Assembly (NCBI GenBank): GCA_037576215.1
Contig: JBANDB010000005.1
Location: forward strand, 1,984,001-2,048,000
Source: Armillaria gallica
Lineage: Eukaryota > Basidiomycota > Agaricomycetes > Agaricales > Physalacriaceae
DNA length: 64,000 nt
Reading direction: 5' to 3'
A program made the position numbers and the translations under genes. Shown here one piece after another: positions 33,914-44,870 of the stretch; within the stretch, counting starts at the first letter, position 1; every line of letters begins with the position of its first letter. Under the pieces are notes generated by a model. The model ran no database searches, was not told the DNA's origin, and was given only the letters and a program-made list of their open reading frames with translations.

Positions 33914-33979
33914 TGGTAAATTGCTCAAATACAATAGCTTGTCGTTTTTGGTCGTCCTACCACCCAAACCCCGTCCACC

Positions 33980-34747
33980 ATGTTGGCCTTCGTCTCCCTT
34001 CTCGTCCTTCCTTTCGTCCATGCGCTCACTGTCAGCAGTCCGAACACTACTGTCTCCTCTGCAGGAGAAATCACAGTATCATGGACCACGTCAGCCGGCG
34101 ACCCCGATACGTTCTCCATTGAGCTGATTAATCAAGGGTTCAATCGACAGTTCGCCATTGCAAACAACGTGGATGCCAGCCTTCAGTCGATAACTTTGGC
34201 TTTGCCTCAGCTTCCAACCGGGTGTGTATACTCTCAGTTTCGGTTTTTTCCGTAAAGAATGACGGCGTCGCTCTTTTTCTTCCTTTCTCCGGATTTCCCG
34301 TATCACATTACTGATTTGGCTTGATATAGAGATGGCTTTACAATTCAGCTGGTGAACATTTCCAACATCAACGACGTTTTCGCCGAGTCAGGCGACTTCG
34401 CCGTTGCTGCAGCGTCGTCCTCGTTGACAAGTGCTAGCGCCACTGCAACCAACACTGCGCCCACGATATCGGGTTCGATAAGCGCAACACTGTGAGTCGG
34501 CTTATTTTACCCGCAACATATCGGTCTCTTCTGACCGCTCTTATCCTCTAGAACGGGATCCGCGATCTCATCTGGTGTCAGTGCTTCAGGCTCTGTCACT
34601 GGATCTTCTACCGGAGCATCCGGATCCTCCACAGGGTCTGCTTCTGCTTCTGCTTCCTCTACTGGGAGCTTCAACTCTGCTTCCAGGCTTGAGCTGGGCT
34701 CAGCTGGCGTGTTGGCGGCGATGTTGGGATGGGTTTTGACTCTGTAA
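33980..34747 (+). CDS. Ser-rich GPI-anchored cell-wall protein (Kre9/Knh1-like N-terminal domain)
   Basis: Three exons: 33980-34221, 34330-34491 and 34552-34747, joined in frame to 199 residues. Signal peptide MLAFVSLLVLPFVHA, then a ~90-residue beta-sandwich-like domain beginning LTVSSPNTTVSSAGEITVSW, the pattern of the Ser/Thr-rich GPI-anchored family. A serine/threonine/alanine/glycine-rich stalk follows (repeats like GSVTGSSTGASGSSTGSA). The C-terminal hydrophobic tail (AGVLAAMLGWVLTL) fits a GPI attachment signal; the probable omega region is around SARLELGSAG-like residues just before it. The protein is expected at the plasma membrane or wall. Introns are ordinary GT-AG (108 and 60 nt). 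Assignment of the N-terminal domain is from family knowledge, not a search. Confidence 0.8.
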
Positions 34748-34980
34748 ACGGACTTATTACCTCTGATGACGATTACGCTTCCTGTTATTGGGCTGGCCTA
34801 AAATATTTACGGGCCACTCAGGGACAATTATCGCTTTTTGCACATCACGGACATTTTTCTCTTCCAGCACACAACCGATTTGTACCACCTATCTTTACCG
34901 ATTGCTGATGTACCAGTTACAATGACACGCGCATTTCATTACGCCGCTTTCGATGAGGGTGTACTCCGGCATACAAGTAG

Positions 34981-37447
34981 CTAACTGAGGATTACCAGAG
35001 TATGTTTCCCTCCATTCAACATAATCTCCCCATTCGCACCGACGTCAACAGCGACTTCGTCAACGACCACAGTGCCTACCCTCGGAAGCTTCACTAGACC
35101 ATTGGTTCCCTCTGGAGTATTGATTTCCATGAAGAACTGATTGTTCTGCAGCGCCCATTTCACGCCAAACCATCCCAGCGATGTTTCAAAACCGCCTTCA
35201 GCGCCAGGAAGACCGCCATTTATGTGCGGATTCACAGACCAAGTAGCACCTCGAGGCGACGTGACGGTCAATCCCAGGATATAGAAGGTTAGCGCAGAAG
35301 TAGGTCCAGAAGACCATCCATGCGCATGCGATGTATATGAAGGATCATGGTTGTATCCTCTGGAAGATTGGTACCTGAGCTTGAAATTAGTCAAATATGG
35401 AAACAATGGAACGACAACGAACCCAAGAGAGCCGTTGGCCGTAAATCCCTCCAGTAAGGTACTTTGCACGGACAGGTTCGTGTATAACATGTAACCCCAT
35501 TCCCGACGCAAAAGGTCCAAGGCTCGGTTGTCCTGACCAGCTTCAAAGTGGGCTTGGAGCTATCGACGAGAACCACAGTCAACTCTGGAGTCAACATTTT
35601 TCAGATATCTTTCACTCGCCTCAAATCCGCTGATAAATGGCGAGATAGTGTCCGGGAGCTCTGGAACTACCGGTCCTAAATCATTCCAATTCTTTTCAAG
35701 ACCGTCGCTTACAGCGACCTTCTGATCGTCCGAAAGGGTCAGATTGTAAAGAACAGCAAACGAGTTTGCATCTTGCGGGTAAAGCGTAGTTGTCAAGTTG
35801 TCTCGATACATTCCAGCACCTTCCACCCAGAACGCCTCATTGTACTTTACTTTCAGTGCAGTGGCGTTTGCTCCCCAAGCTTTGGAGAGGGATTCGTCGC
35901 CCATGTAATTCGCTAGATCTGACGCCGTCAAAAGCACCTACCATAATGTCAAAACGTATGCCGTGAAGGAAACGCGGAAACCACCTTGTAAAGAATTGCA
36001 TTTCCTTCGGCATTGTATCCACCACCACCTTGACGAGCCCAATCACTGAGGGCAGTGATGTTCATTCACCCTGTGCTGTCGACTTTGCCTTCCAAGAAAG
36101 CAACGGCACGAGTATAATTGGTCCAGACGGTACTAAGCCAATCATGATCTCCAGAATAAATATAATAATTGTCTGCGCAAGTATCGTCAGCTTCAAAGAT
36201 CAGCCCAGGTTTGACAGAACATGACTGACGCGTTCCGATGAGATTCCAAGCTTGATAAGTGTCTGAGTCGGGCCGGTAAAGGGTAAGAGGAGGGCCAGCC
36301 TGTGGTAACGCGCCTGTTTGAGGATTCATAGCAGCGAACATAGTAGAAACCGCATTTCTGGTTGGGACCAAATCGAACGTGGAGACGAACTGGGTGGGGA
36401 CTGAGATGGCCATATCACCGGGCCATACTGTACTGCAGGACAATATAATATTAACAATGGTGCGATGAATAAAACGTCGAGATACAGACCGATCGCGTTT
36501 TGCACCTACATTTGACTGTCAGCCTGAGACTGGAATGGTAACACACGGCCAAATTACCATCGACAAGTATGGGGCCTCCCACCCCAATTGTTCCATTATT
36601 GAACCAGCCTGGTACATGTCAAGACGTAGAAGGAGACATTCTATGTGACTAGGACGGCCTACCGGTTGCAGCGTACAAGAATGGAAATTGTCGGCCCGTG
36701 TCGAGGGGAACGGTGTTCGTCTGGACTGTGTATGCGCCAGCATACCATACTACAAGGAGTTGATTAAGAATTTAAACATCTATGGGTCGTGAAATCAACC
36801 TTTCGTCAGGAAATCCGGATCGTGGAACACAGGATCCGAAGTATAGAAGTAACCAGTGTAGGCTCTCAAATCGTCTACGTGAGGCATGAAAGAAATGGCA
36901 CAAGAGACGTTGGAGAGTTCGAGAGTAGTATTCGAAAGAGATGCGATGGTCAAATATCGGAAGCCACCACGCAGGGAATAGGAGGGCTGTGTCCAGTGTC
37001 CCTTTGGCAACGGCGCAGGAATCGTAAAAACGCCATCATAGTTCATGTCGGGTGTCGGGTACGCCGAGTCGTCCGAAGCGAGTGGGTTGACATACGCTGG
37101 CGACTCTGTGAAAGCAAGAGAAACTGAAGACGTATCGTCTACTTTGTCAAAGTTGAGGGAAACAAGACCCCCGACCTAAAAAGGATTTTTGAGCCTTGAA
37201 TCCTTGTAAAACAAGGAAATTTCCGCGCCTCGATTCCGAAGTCCAGCGTGACCCATGAACTTGGAGATAAAGTCACGCCTCCAGCATTCCCTACCAGATT
37301 TATAGCACCAGATACGGAACCTACACTTTTGTATACGTCTCGAGCGTAGACGGTCTTGGACTTAGGCGCGTAGTTAAACACGTCCCAAGGACCGCCTGGA
37401 GCGAGCGCGAGGACAACGGGAAGGAGGAGGAGGAAATAGAACAGCAT
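34981..37447 (-). pseudogene. GH78-like alpha-L-rhamnosidase, copy 1, with in-frame stop
   Basis: Nine exons: 37229-37447, 36800-37175, 36663-36749, 36558-36608, 36490-36505, 35985-36432, 35620-35937, 35423-35559 and 34981-35374. Together they give 681 codons plus stop, all phases consistent. Secretion signal MLFYFLLLLPVVLALAPGGP. The six-hairpin catalytic region has the acidic signature D-GAK-R-D-R-TVW-PG-D, three acids spaced 0/+5/+12 as in GH78 enzymes, followed by GDMAISVPTQFVSTFD. Then come NYMGDESL, SLSKAWGANATALK, SPFISGFE and the TSHAHGWSSGPT block. A TGA at 36066-36068 replaces a leucine codon (TTA in copy 2), after KVDSTG, and would cut the protein in mid-domain. Introns 1 and 7 have GC donors where copy 2 has GT. 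Expected secreted, acting on rhamnose-containing plant or microbial glycans when intact. Confidence 0.8.
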
Positions 37448-39105
37448 AGAAATGGCACTCGATGTTGCCCGGGTGCGTATTTAACTTCATGAATGTCGCC
37501 AGCTCATCAAATAACAAAGCAGGGAATTCCCAGAAGGCTTGATGAATTGCATGGCCACATCACCGTACTCCTCAAGCGAGTGCGAGTGCGAGATTACTTG
37601 TGATGCCAGTACCACATGACGATGTCCGATGCCAGGCTCAGAATAATAGAATGTTCTCAAGATGTCTCGTGGGGTTCACTTTACAACAAACGCGGTGTCA
37701 ACTCGATTTATACGACTTAATATTGAAACAGACTTACTGGTCAGTGACTGTGGATCTGTGTCATTCATCGCCAAGAAAATTCGCATTTGAAAACATCCAG
37801 AAAGCAGACAACTAATGGCTTGGATAAAACGTCACGGCGGCTCGCTCGTCTCGCCGCTTTAAGGTAGCAAAGCGAATGCGACAACATTTGACATAAAAAA
37901 AAGTTCGCTGGCCGGGCCAGCCGCAGCCCACGGCTGTGCTCTAGGCTCGGACTTGGGTGCTAAGCTTTTGAAAGCCCTTCAAGAAAACGAAGACCAAAGG
38001 CTCAGCCAACGGGCCTGCGACAAACCAGGGCTTGGGCCTCAAGATACAGAACCCTAGAAAGCCAGTTTCGAGTCCTAATAAAACCCAGGCCAGTCCCTGC
38101 GCGCTACCGCGGAATGGCATGGCTCTGCTGAAGACTTCGGGAACCGAATGATACTGTTGCGATCCCATAAGAAGAGGTCCAGGTCCAAGCGGCTAGGCTG
38201 CACAATTGCACATCTGAATTGCTAGGTGTCTCCTAAAGGTAATAGCGTTAAATAGTACAGAGAGTGATCAGGGAGCACGTACAGAAACCGTTTCAGTGAC
38301 ATAGACGTTCCCTTGATGTTTTGTCCCGTACCTTTCCGTACACAGCAATGAAGCGTTTCGACGCCTTCGGCAAGGCAATGCATTGGTGATGTTAGGACTG
38401 AAGCTTGAAGGGTAAGCTCGTATTATATTTCATGTAAAGAAATGATCATTGGGCTGTGGAACCAAGGGCGTGCGTGAGCATCAATGAAGAGACATTGAAG
38501 TGAACTCAACTGGACGCTGTAAACTAAGAAACCCCAATAAAGCTGAATATACCAAACCACCCATTCGGCGATCAAGGTTCGGAAACCATTCAATACAACC
38601 AGGACCGGCATTCTGATGAGTTCAAGAACCGAGTGTATGAAAAAGATCGAAGTCTTTGCGAAACGCCGTCTTGTGGGAACGCTAAACAATATAGATATGA
38701 AAGCAGAGCGTATATGCTAGTAGGGATCAATCATAGTCAGCACGACCCTGAAATGCGAGAACATCAGCACTAACGTGGCATTTGAACGGGCAACTCGAAG
38801 GCATCTCCCAGCAATTTCCCAGGCGAAAAGGCCCTGATCTGGCGCTGATACGGAGTCAGGAAATGGCTCCAGTGCTTAAAATATCCGTTCCACTAGTCTC
38901 ATCCTGGAGGCCCAGAGTAGAGGACTGTTAGTACATCAAAGTTGATAGTAACGGCAAGTTCTTTCGTCCACTGGTATGTGTAAGCGGGCCGCCAAGGGCC
39001 GGTGCTTCGCTCGATGCCGGATGCATCCGCGACTAGATAAGGGGAGGATTTGGCACTTTCAACTTTCAGGTTCAAACCTCAGACCAATCTACCGAGAGGT
39101 CTACA
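37448..39105. other. promoter side of the inverted duplication, then spacer
   Basis: Sequence at 37860-37940 (GGTAGCAAAGCGAATGCG, then GGGCCAGCCGCAGCCCAC) matches the reverse complement of 54370-54455, so the rhamnosidase duplication extends about 450 bp upstream of both start codons. From 37.95 to 39.1 kb I see no supported gene. Confidence 0.5.
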
Positions 39106-39708
39106 ATGAGTCCCCCATTCGATACGATTATTTTTGATATCGGGGACGTTCTTTTTACCTGGTCATCCACCACCAAAACCCGTATCTCCTCCAGATCCTT
39201 ACGCGAAATCCTCGCATCCCCGACTTGGCAGGACTACGAACGGGGGAAGGTCGGCGAGCAGGATTGCTATGACCGTGTCGGGGAACAATTCTCCTTCGAC
39301 CCCTCCGAAGTCAAAGATGCCTTTTCCCAAGCCCGGGAATCTCTCAAGTCGGATGACCAGATGATCAACCTCATCCGAGAGCTCAAAGAGAAATCGCAAG
39401 GTCGACTGAGAGTATTCGCTATGTCGAATATCTCTTTACCTGACTACGAGGTGCTCAAGACGAAGCCAGCGGATTGGTCAATTTTTGACCGCGTATTCAC
39501 GTCCGGGGAGGCAGGCGAGCGCAAGCCGGACATTGCATATTATGAGCATGTCCTTACGGCGACCAACACCATCCCTAGCGCCGCGATCTTCGTGGACGAT
39601 AGGCCGGAGAATGTGCTTTCTGCTCGTTCGTTGGGTCTTCATGGAATTGTGTTCGACGACAAGCAGCGGGTACAGAAAGAGTTGCGGAATCTTTTTACCG
39701 AACCATGA
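39106..39708 (+). CDS. HAD-superfamily hydrolase
   Basis: Single-exon, 200 residues, ATG at 39106. The four HAD motifs are in order. Motif I is TIIFDIGDVLFTW near residue 8, with the usual second aspartate of DxD replaced by glycine, as in the DxGxV subclass. Motif II is FAMSNIS around residue 107, motif III lysine is in GERKPD near 144, and motif IV is IFVDDRPENV near 166. A small helical cap lies between motifs I and II. Length and motifs fit the type IA-like soluble hydrolases (phosphatase or dehalogenase-like). The substrate cannot be inferred. The gene stands alone between the rhamnosidase pseudogene and the trehalose gene. Confidence 0.88.
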   Translation: MSPPFDTIIFDIGDVLFTWSSTTKTRISSRSLREILASPTWQDYERGKVGEQDCYDRVGEQFSFDPSEVKDAFSQARESLKSDDQMINLIRELKEKSQGRLRVFAMSNISLPDYEVLKTKPADWSIFDRVFTSGEAGERKPDIAYYEHVLTATNTIPSAAIFVDDRPENVLSARSLGLHGIVFDDKQRVQKELRNLFTEP

Positions 39709-40011
39709 ATAGATCTACCAAGGAACAGAAATAAATTTTCAGTTTATTATCACAGATATCAGAAACTTCTCGTCGCGCTTAATCGTATACGCATCGTGTA
39801 TTATACTTGGTCGTGTATAGTGTTGCCTAAGATACATTAAAACTTGTACTCCGTGGATATGTGAATGAGTTATCGTACATGGAATATGTAGAAGTCCGTA
39901 TAAGAATACCATATAAATAACATAACTGAGTGGTGTGACAACATATCGAGTAGTAAGATATCCGATTACAAGAATACATGTTCTATGGGGAAAGAAACGA
40001 AAAACTCACAC
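39709..40011. other. intergenic 3' regions
   Basis: Short A/T-rich interval between the converging HAD and trehalose genes. No gene; presumably holds both polyadenylation regions. Confidence 0.6.
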
Positions 40012-43000
40012 CTAAACACCCGCAAAAAGGGTTAACAATTCACCGACTTGCGACCGATCGACCTGCCACTTTGCGTCGGTCCCTTTGCCGCTCGTCGAAC
40101 ACGTCTCGGCCGTATCCAGCTCATTCAATCGACGCAGAAGCTTTTCGTCCCCACTGACGGCAAGCACAAACTCCAGATCGTCTCCAGACTCCATCGCCAG
40201 ATCATTCGACGTCCATGCCGATCTTCCAGATAGAGGAGCATGCGCAGGACCACCAGGATGCAGGATCGCGCCCACCGCAGTCGACCGAGAGATATTGTTC
40301 GGGAGAACAAGGAAGCTGTTCGCCCCGGGTATGATCCGGAGGCCATATCGTTCGCCTAGACTGCGAGAACGTGAGATCGTGCTTGGAACTTAGAGAGGGA
40401 AAAACATACCTGTCGAAGATGTGGTTCTGAGCTTCGGCAGCCTGCCTTCGAGCCCACTGACGATCAGCCGATTCCTCCGTGGGATCACCCGTCCAGAATC
40501 GCCACACGACCGAAGTCTGGCGCTCTTCAACGAACGAATTTGGGGTTCGTTCGGTGAACTGAAAGGAAGAGATCAGATGAGAATGATGCAACGAGAGAAA
40601 GAACTCACATAATTGAGCATCTCAACACAGGACGACTTCCACGTCATGTTCAGATTTCCAACCATGTTTATCCACTGGGAGGGTTGGCCGCGTCGTGTTC
40701 TCGTCTTGATAAAACATCCGTTTTCAGCACTGTAAAATTGGATTAAATTCTGGATGAGGTAGAGGTGAGGACCAACATACACTATGCCAATGTCTGGTAA
40801 CTCCTTGGCCACGACACCGAGCGCACCCTGGACAGTCAAACCGCTGAGTACCCACACCTCGTTTCGCTTATCGGCGTTCAGGCATCTGAGAACCTCGATC
40901 GCTGCCCTGAGTCCTGGATCCAGCACGTCTACGCCCTTCTTGAACTTCATCTTGGACCTGAACTTCTCCCGATCCCACAACGTGCCCTCCAAGTCCACCA
41001 GAGCAAGCCTTCTCTTGCAATGCCTCCACTGCACGAGGACGCGTCCAATCTTACTCTTGTCCAACACTTCTACGCTCCCGCTATTGCCGTCCGTCCCCCG
41101 CTGATGTTCCTGCCAGGCGCGTGAGCAACGACCTAGAAAGCCAGTGACAAATTTCTGCGCGCTCTGCTCTTCAACCCAGCCAAGAAGTTCTTCCCACCTA
41201 CGGCACCGCCCCTCAGCCATATCCAGTTCGCACGTGTCGTTAAGCGCCTCGTAGATGCCGTTAGCTGTACCAGTTTTATCCCAGGGGTTAATGCCGATGC
41301 AGCTCCTAAAGCCTCTGAAGCTCCAGCTGCCGGTAAACTCGCTTAGAACGAGTACACCTTCTTTGCCGCGTTCCTTTCCTTCCTGAAGGACGACGAACTC
41401 GTGTGTTCGAAGCGCCATCCCTTCTCGAAGCGAGGTAACAATGAACGCGTCCGCACAGGTGAGCAAAGCGAGGTACTGAGAGTACGTAACGTCCGACGTC
41501 GGTAAAAACACGATGGGTTGGTAGGTGAGAGTCGAAAAGCGAGAGTTAATGGAAGATACTGTGGTCAATATCTGATCTGTGAGGGCAGAATTGGGCGTAG
41601 CTGCGTTCGGTGACCTCGGAGCATTGGAAGGTATCGCAATCTGGATGAGAACAACCTATAAAAGGTTCAGAAAACAGGATGAAGAGGAAGTAAGATGCCC
41701 TTACCTTGCCTTGATACTCGGGATGTTTCTGCAAAAAAAGTTCGAAAGCTTGAATTTTTTGCTTGACACCCTGAATCTCGTCCATCTTGTCTCGACCGAC
41801 AATAAGCTTCATCCCCGCGTATCGCTGCTTCAGCACGGCTATCCACTCTGACACTTCCGGTTCGCGTCTCCTCTCCCTCAGAAGCGCAACATCAATGCCC
41901 ATGGGATACACTCCCACGTCGACGAACCTTCCTTTGCCCTCCTGACTGCTTCCTTCTTCCTCGGCCATGAGTTGAATACCCCTTGGGAGCGCCTCGACAG
42001 CCAGAATGCGAGAACATGTCTGCCTGAAGTGGCGCGCGTAATTTGCTGTTTGGAATCCCACCAGATCGGCGCCAAGCATTCCCTTCAACAGCTTTTCCCG
42101 TACGGACAGGCACCGGAAGATTTCTGACGATGGGAAGGCGACGTGCATAAAGAATCCGATAGGACCCGTCACGCCTGCCGCTCGCAGCATAGCAGGAAGG
42201 AGCATCAGATGGTAGTCATTCACCCAGACCACGTCGCCTTCCCGCCAGACTTGCTTGATCGTATCGGCAAATTGTTGGTTCACCTTGACGTACTGCTTGA
42301 AACTGGCGCTCTCGTAGAACATCGTAGTCTTCGGCGCATCAGGAATGGCGTAGTGCAGGGCTGGCCACAGGACTTGGTGGCAAAACTCGTCGTAGCACCC
42401 TTCAAACACGGCGTCTTCGACCCAGACGACCTCGCTTTCGTAACCTCCAGCTCGAAGACGCGTCGACGTACGCTGACGAAGCGTGTCGCTCCAACTATCC
42501 GTCTCCACGCCCAAGGTGCCGACCCACACTTTCTTCCTCATCTGAGGTCGGACCGAACTGAATGATACAGAGTCCACGGCATTTTTGAGACCACCATTGC
42601 AGTGGGCATTAGGTTCGATATGAAAATCGGGATTTGGACCGTCAAGGTCAGGGGAATACGGAACTTGGTCTGCTCGTCGAGAGAGCGAGCGAGAAGAGGT
42701 GCGACGGCGTAAACGGCGTTGGTTGGGAGTTCTATAGGAAAGCGGCGGCCCCTTCGTTGGGGATAGCAACTCGCCTGTACTGGGAGACTTGGCTATCGAT
42801 GGAGGTGTGTTCACTCTGGAAAATGGGTTGCTGGACTCGTTCACTGGTGACGTTGGTGCACCTGTAGGATGCCGCGACTGCAAAGGTACGTCAGTATACA
42901 TTGACGGGACTCCACACTGGGGTAAAGATGATCGCTCCTGAACGACAAATGCCTCCTAGGGCTGCGCCGACGGGGAATGAGACAGATGCGCAGCGACGAA

Positions 43001-43367
43001 GCCCTACAGGCAGAATGAAATCCGGAAAACAGCGAGAGCTTCACAGAAGAAAAACCGGCAAAAATTAGAGGCGATTGACACTACTCACTCGATCCTTCAA
43101 ATCCTCCACGATACTCTTCAATGGGGCCGCCCTTGAGAGCACCGCTGGCTTCGTCTTGTCATTCTGAAGCCTCAGGACAACCTCTGGCATGTTTATCTCC
43201 TTGGGCTTCAAAGTAGAGGGGACGCCGTTTGTCTTCGACGTCGTCCGAGGAGCGAGCTTGTCCGGTGTCGACTTCCCTGACCCATCTGTACCGAGAACGA
43301 TGGTATTGGGTAAGAAAAGCGACGCGATGAGAACCCTATGATTCCGGAACGACGACGACGACGACAT
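40012..43367 (-). CDS. trehalose-6-phosphate synthase/phosphatase homologue, probable regulatory subunit (Tps3/Tsl1-like)
   Basis: Six exons in frame: 43089-43367, 41705-42937, 40781-41655, 40609-40729, 40410-40558 and 40012-40360, giving 1001 residues; all introns GT-AG, 48-151 nt. The N-terminal ~190 residues are low-complexity, with VLIASLFLPNTIVLG and PLKSIVEDLKDR as in fungal Tps2/Tps3/Tsl1. GT20 domain: KVWVGTLG, VWVNDYHLMLLPAMLR, GFFMHVAFPSSEIFRCL, GADLVGFQTANYARHF, RDKMDEIQGVKQK, then SLREGMALRTHEFVVLQ and LSEFTGSWSFRG. Phosphatase domain: LVDLEGTLWD, where the second catalytic aspartate (DxD) is glutamate, and AENGCF where AEHG is usual. These changes suggest a structural or regulatory member of the trehalose synthase complex rather than an active phosphatase. 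Cytosolic. Confidence 0.88.
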
Positions 43368-44749
43368 TGGACGCTGCTGGGGAACGTAGTGGTGGTAAAG
43401 GTAAGGAAAAAGATGGTGTGGTGGTGGTCGTCATAAGAGATGCGACACTTTGGGTCGAAAGTTGCCGGATTTTCTATACATAACTTCCCCATTCAGAAGG
43501 GCTCCGCGAAAATTCCGAAATCACGAGATTTTGTGATGAAATTCGTCTTGCCTTTTCTGGCCTTCACCCTCAGAAATGCTCGCAAATCCGAAATCATAGA
43601 TCCCATCCCGAGTTGTTCCACCATCATCTCTCGTATTTACTTCGGGTATTTACCACGAGATCAGCGGGCGCAAAGGGTTCGAACGTGCGCTATACCACAG
43701 GTGTGATGATTGATCATTAATCATGTACGTAGATACTAAAGATAGCTATACGATGGAGCGATGGGGGGAATGCCGATAGAACGACAGAACTCGGTAACCC
43801 TAAAATATCTATTAATTCCCGCAGTATGTGTGAACCCTGCCGTCTGTTTCCCTTACCAGAATCCGACGCATTTTCTTTACTAAACGGCTGACCCATTGAT
43901 TCGTCTTCCGACTGCTGCCGATATAATTCCCCTTCGACCTCATGTATTTGTGGCTGGTGGATAAGTATGACTCCGAGGATCGCGAGTAAATTGCTCGTGA
44001 ATCATGCGCGAAACTTCTACTCGTGCCGTACAAAGGCGTGATACGCATATAGAACTTCAAGCTTCAAGCCCCGGTCAACATTCAGCCACAAGGAAGCATA
44101 ATTAGAAGGGTCAACTTTCTTACCACTGGAAAGATACGAGGTACACTGCCTTGCCAAGACCAACGGGTTCTCTTTACTCCGACGACCTCAAGGAGCTAGC
44201 ACATTCGTCCTCCCGAAGGGAATGGGGTAAGAAAAATAGTCCTCGCTCGAAAGGTTTCAGAGGGTAAACTGGGACGGAGATAGATGGATAGATAAACGAA
44301 CTTAGGCAAGGTCCCAAAAGGAACACCGGGTACATTGTAGGGGAAGTAAAGCACCAGTGACCAATTAGATGTGAGTCAGCAAAGGTAAAAGTGTTCGGAA
44401 GAGTGCTAATGCGCTGTGTATAGTTACAAGCGACAAGCATAAATGTCACGCGGGGAGAGGGGGGAAAACCTACCACTTAAAAGATATCTATGCAGAATAT
44501 TATACAACGGTATTTCCGTGTTACTTTTTGAAGATTTTTAAGGAGAATAAAGACAGTACTCCGACAGGAGCAATGCTCTTATAGAGTTGATGATTGACTG
44601 CTTTTACCACGCGGTTCTTGGCTATGGCTCATATCTTGGTAGAGATAACCCCGTTGCTGGTCATTGCCGAGATTGATCGAATGATCGATCGCCGATTCGG
44701 CATGGCGGAGAACACCGGATAACATTATTTGCCCCCTTCCAGCAGCCTA
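43368..44749. other. no assignable gene
   Basis: Promoter region of the trehalose gene, then spacer. The short ORFs have no recognisable content. Confidence 0.45.
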
Positions 44750-44870
44750 AAAGCACACAGTGACATACTAGAAACATTTTGAATGCAGGAACCTATCAAA
44801 TACAGCAAAAAAAAAAAACCTCTGACCAAGATTGAACTAGTGACCTTCACCTTAACTTTGGAGGTCCAGG
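44750..44870 (-). repeat. tRNA-Thr-derived repeat, truncated copy
   Basis: On the minus strand it reads ...GAAGGTCACTAGTTCAATC (the T-arm half of the tRNA at 53970), then a run of 12 T, then a ~60-bp tail related to the tail of the right-hand copy (for example CTGTATTT, AGGTTCC, TGTGTGCTTT). The 5' half of the tRNA is gone. It lies in direct orientation to the right-hand copy and marks the left edge of the CpG-poor block. Confidence 0.65.

Noticed and set aside
34981..37447. GtaA-type glutaminase considered for the broken secreted enzyme
   Set aside because: The D-GAKRDR-x-VWPGD signature and the HAHGWSSGPT block fit six-hairpin GH78-type enzymes better; I saw no glutaminase-specific motif.
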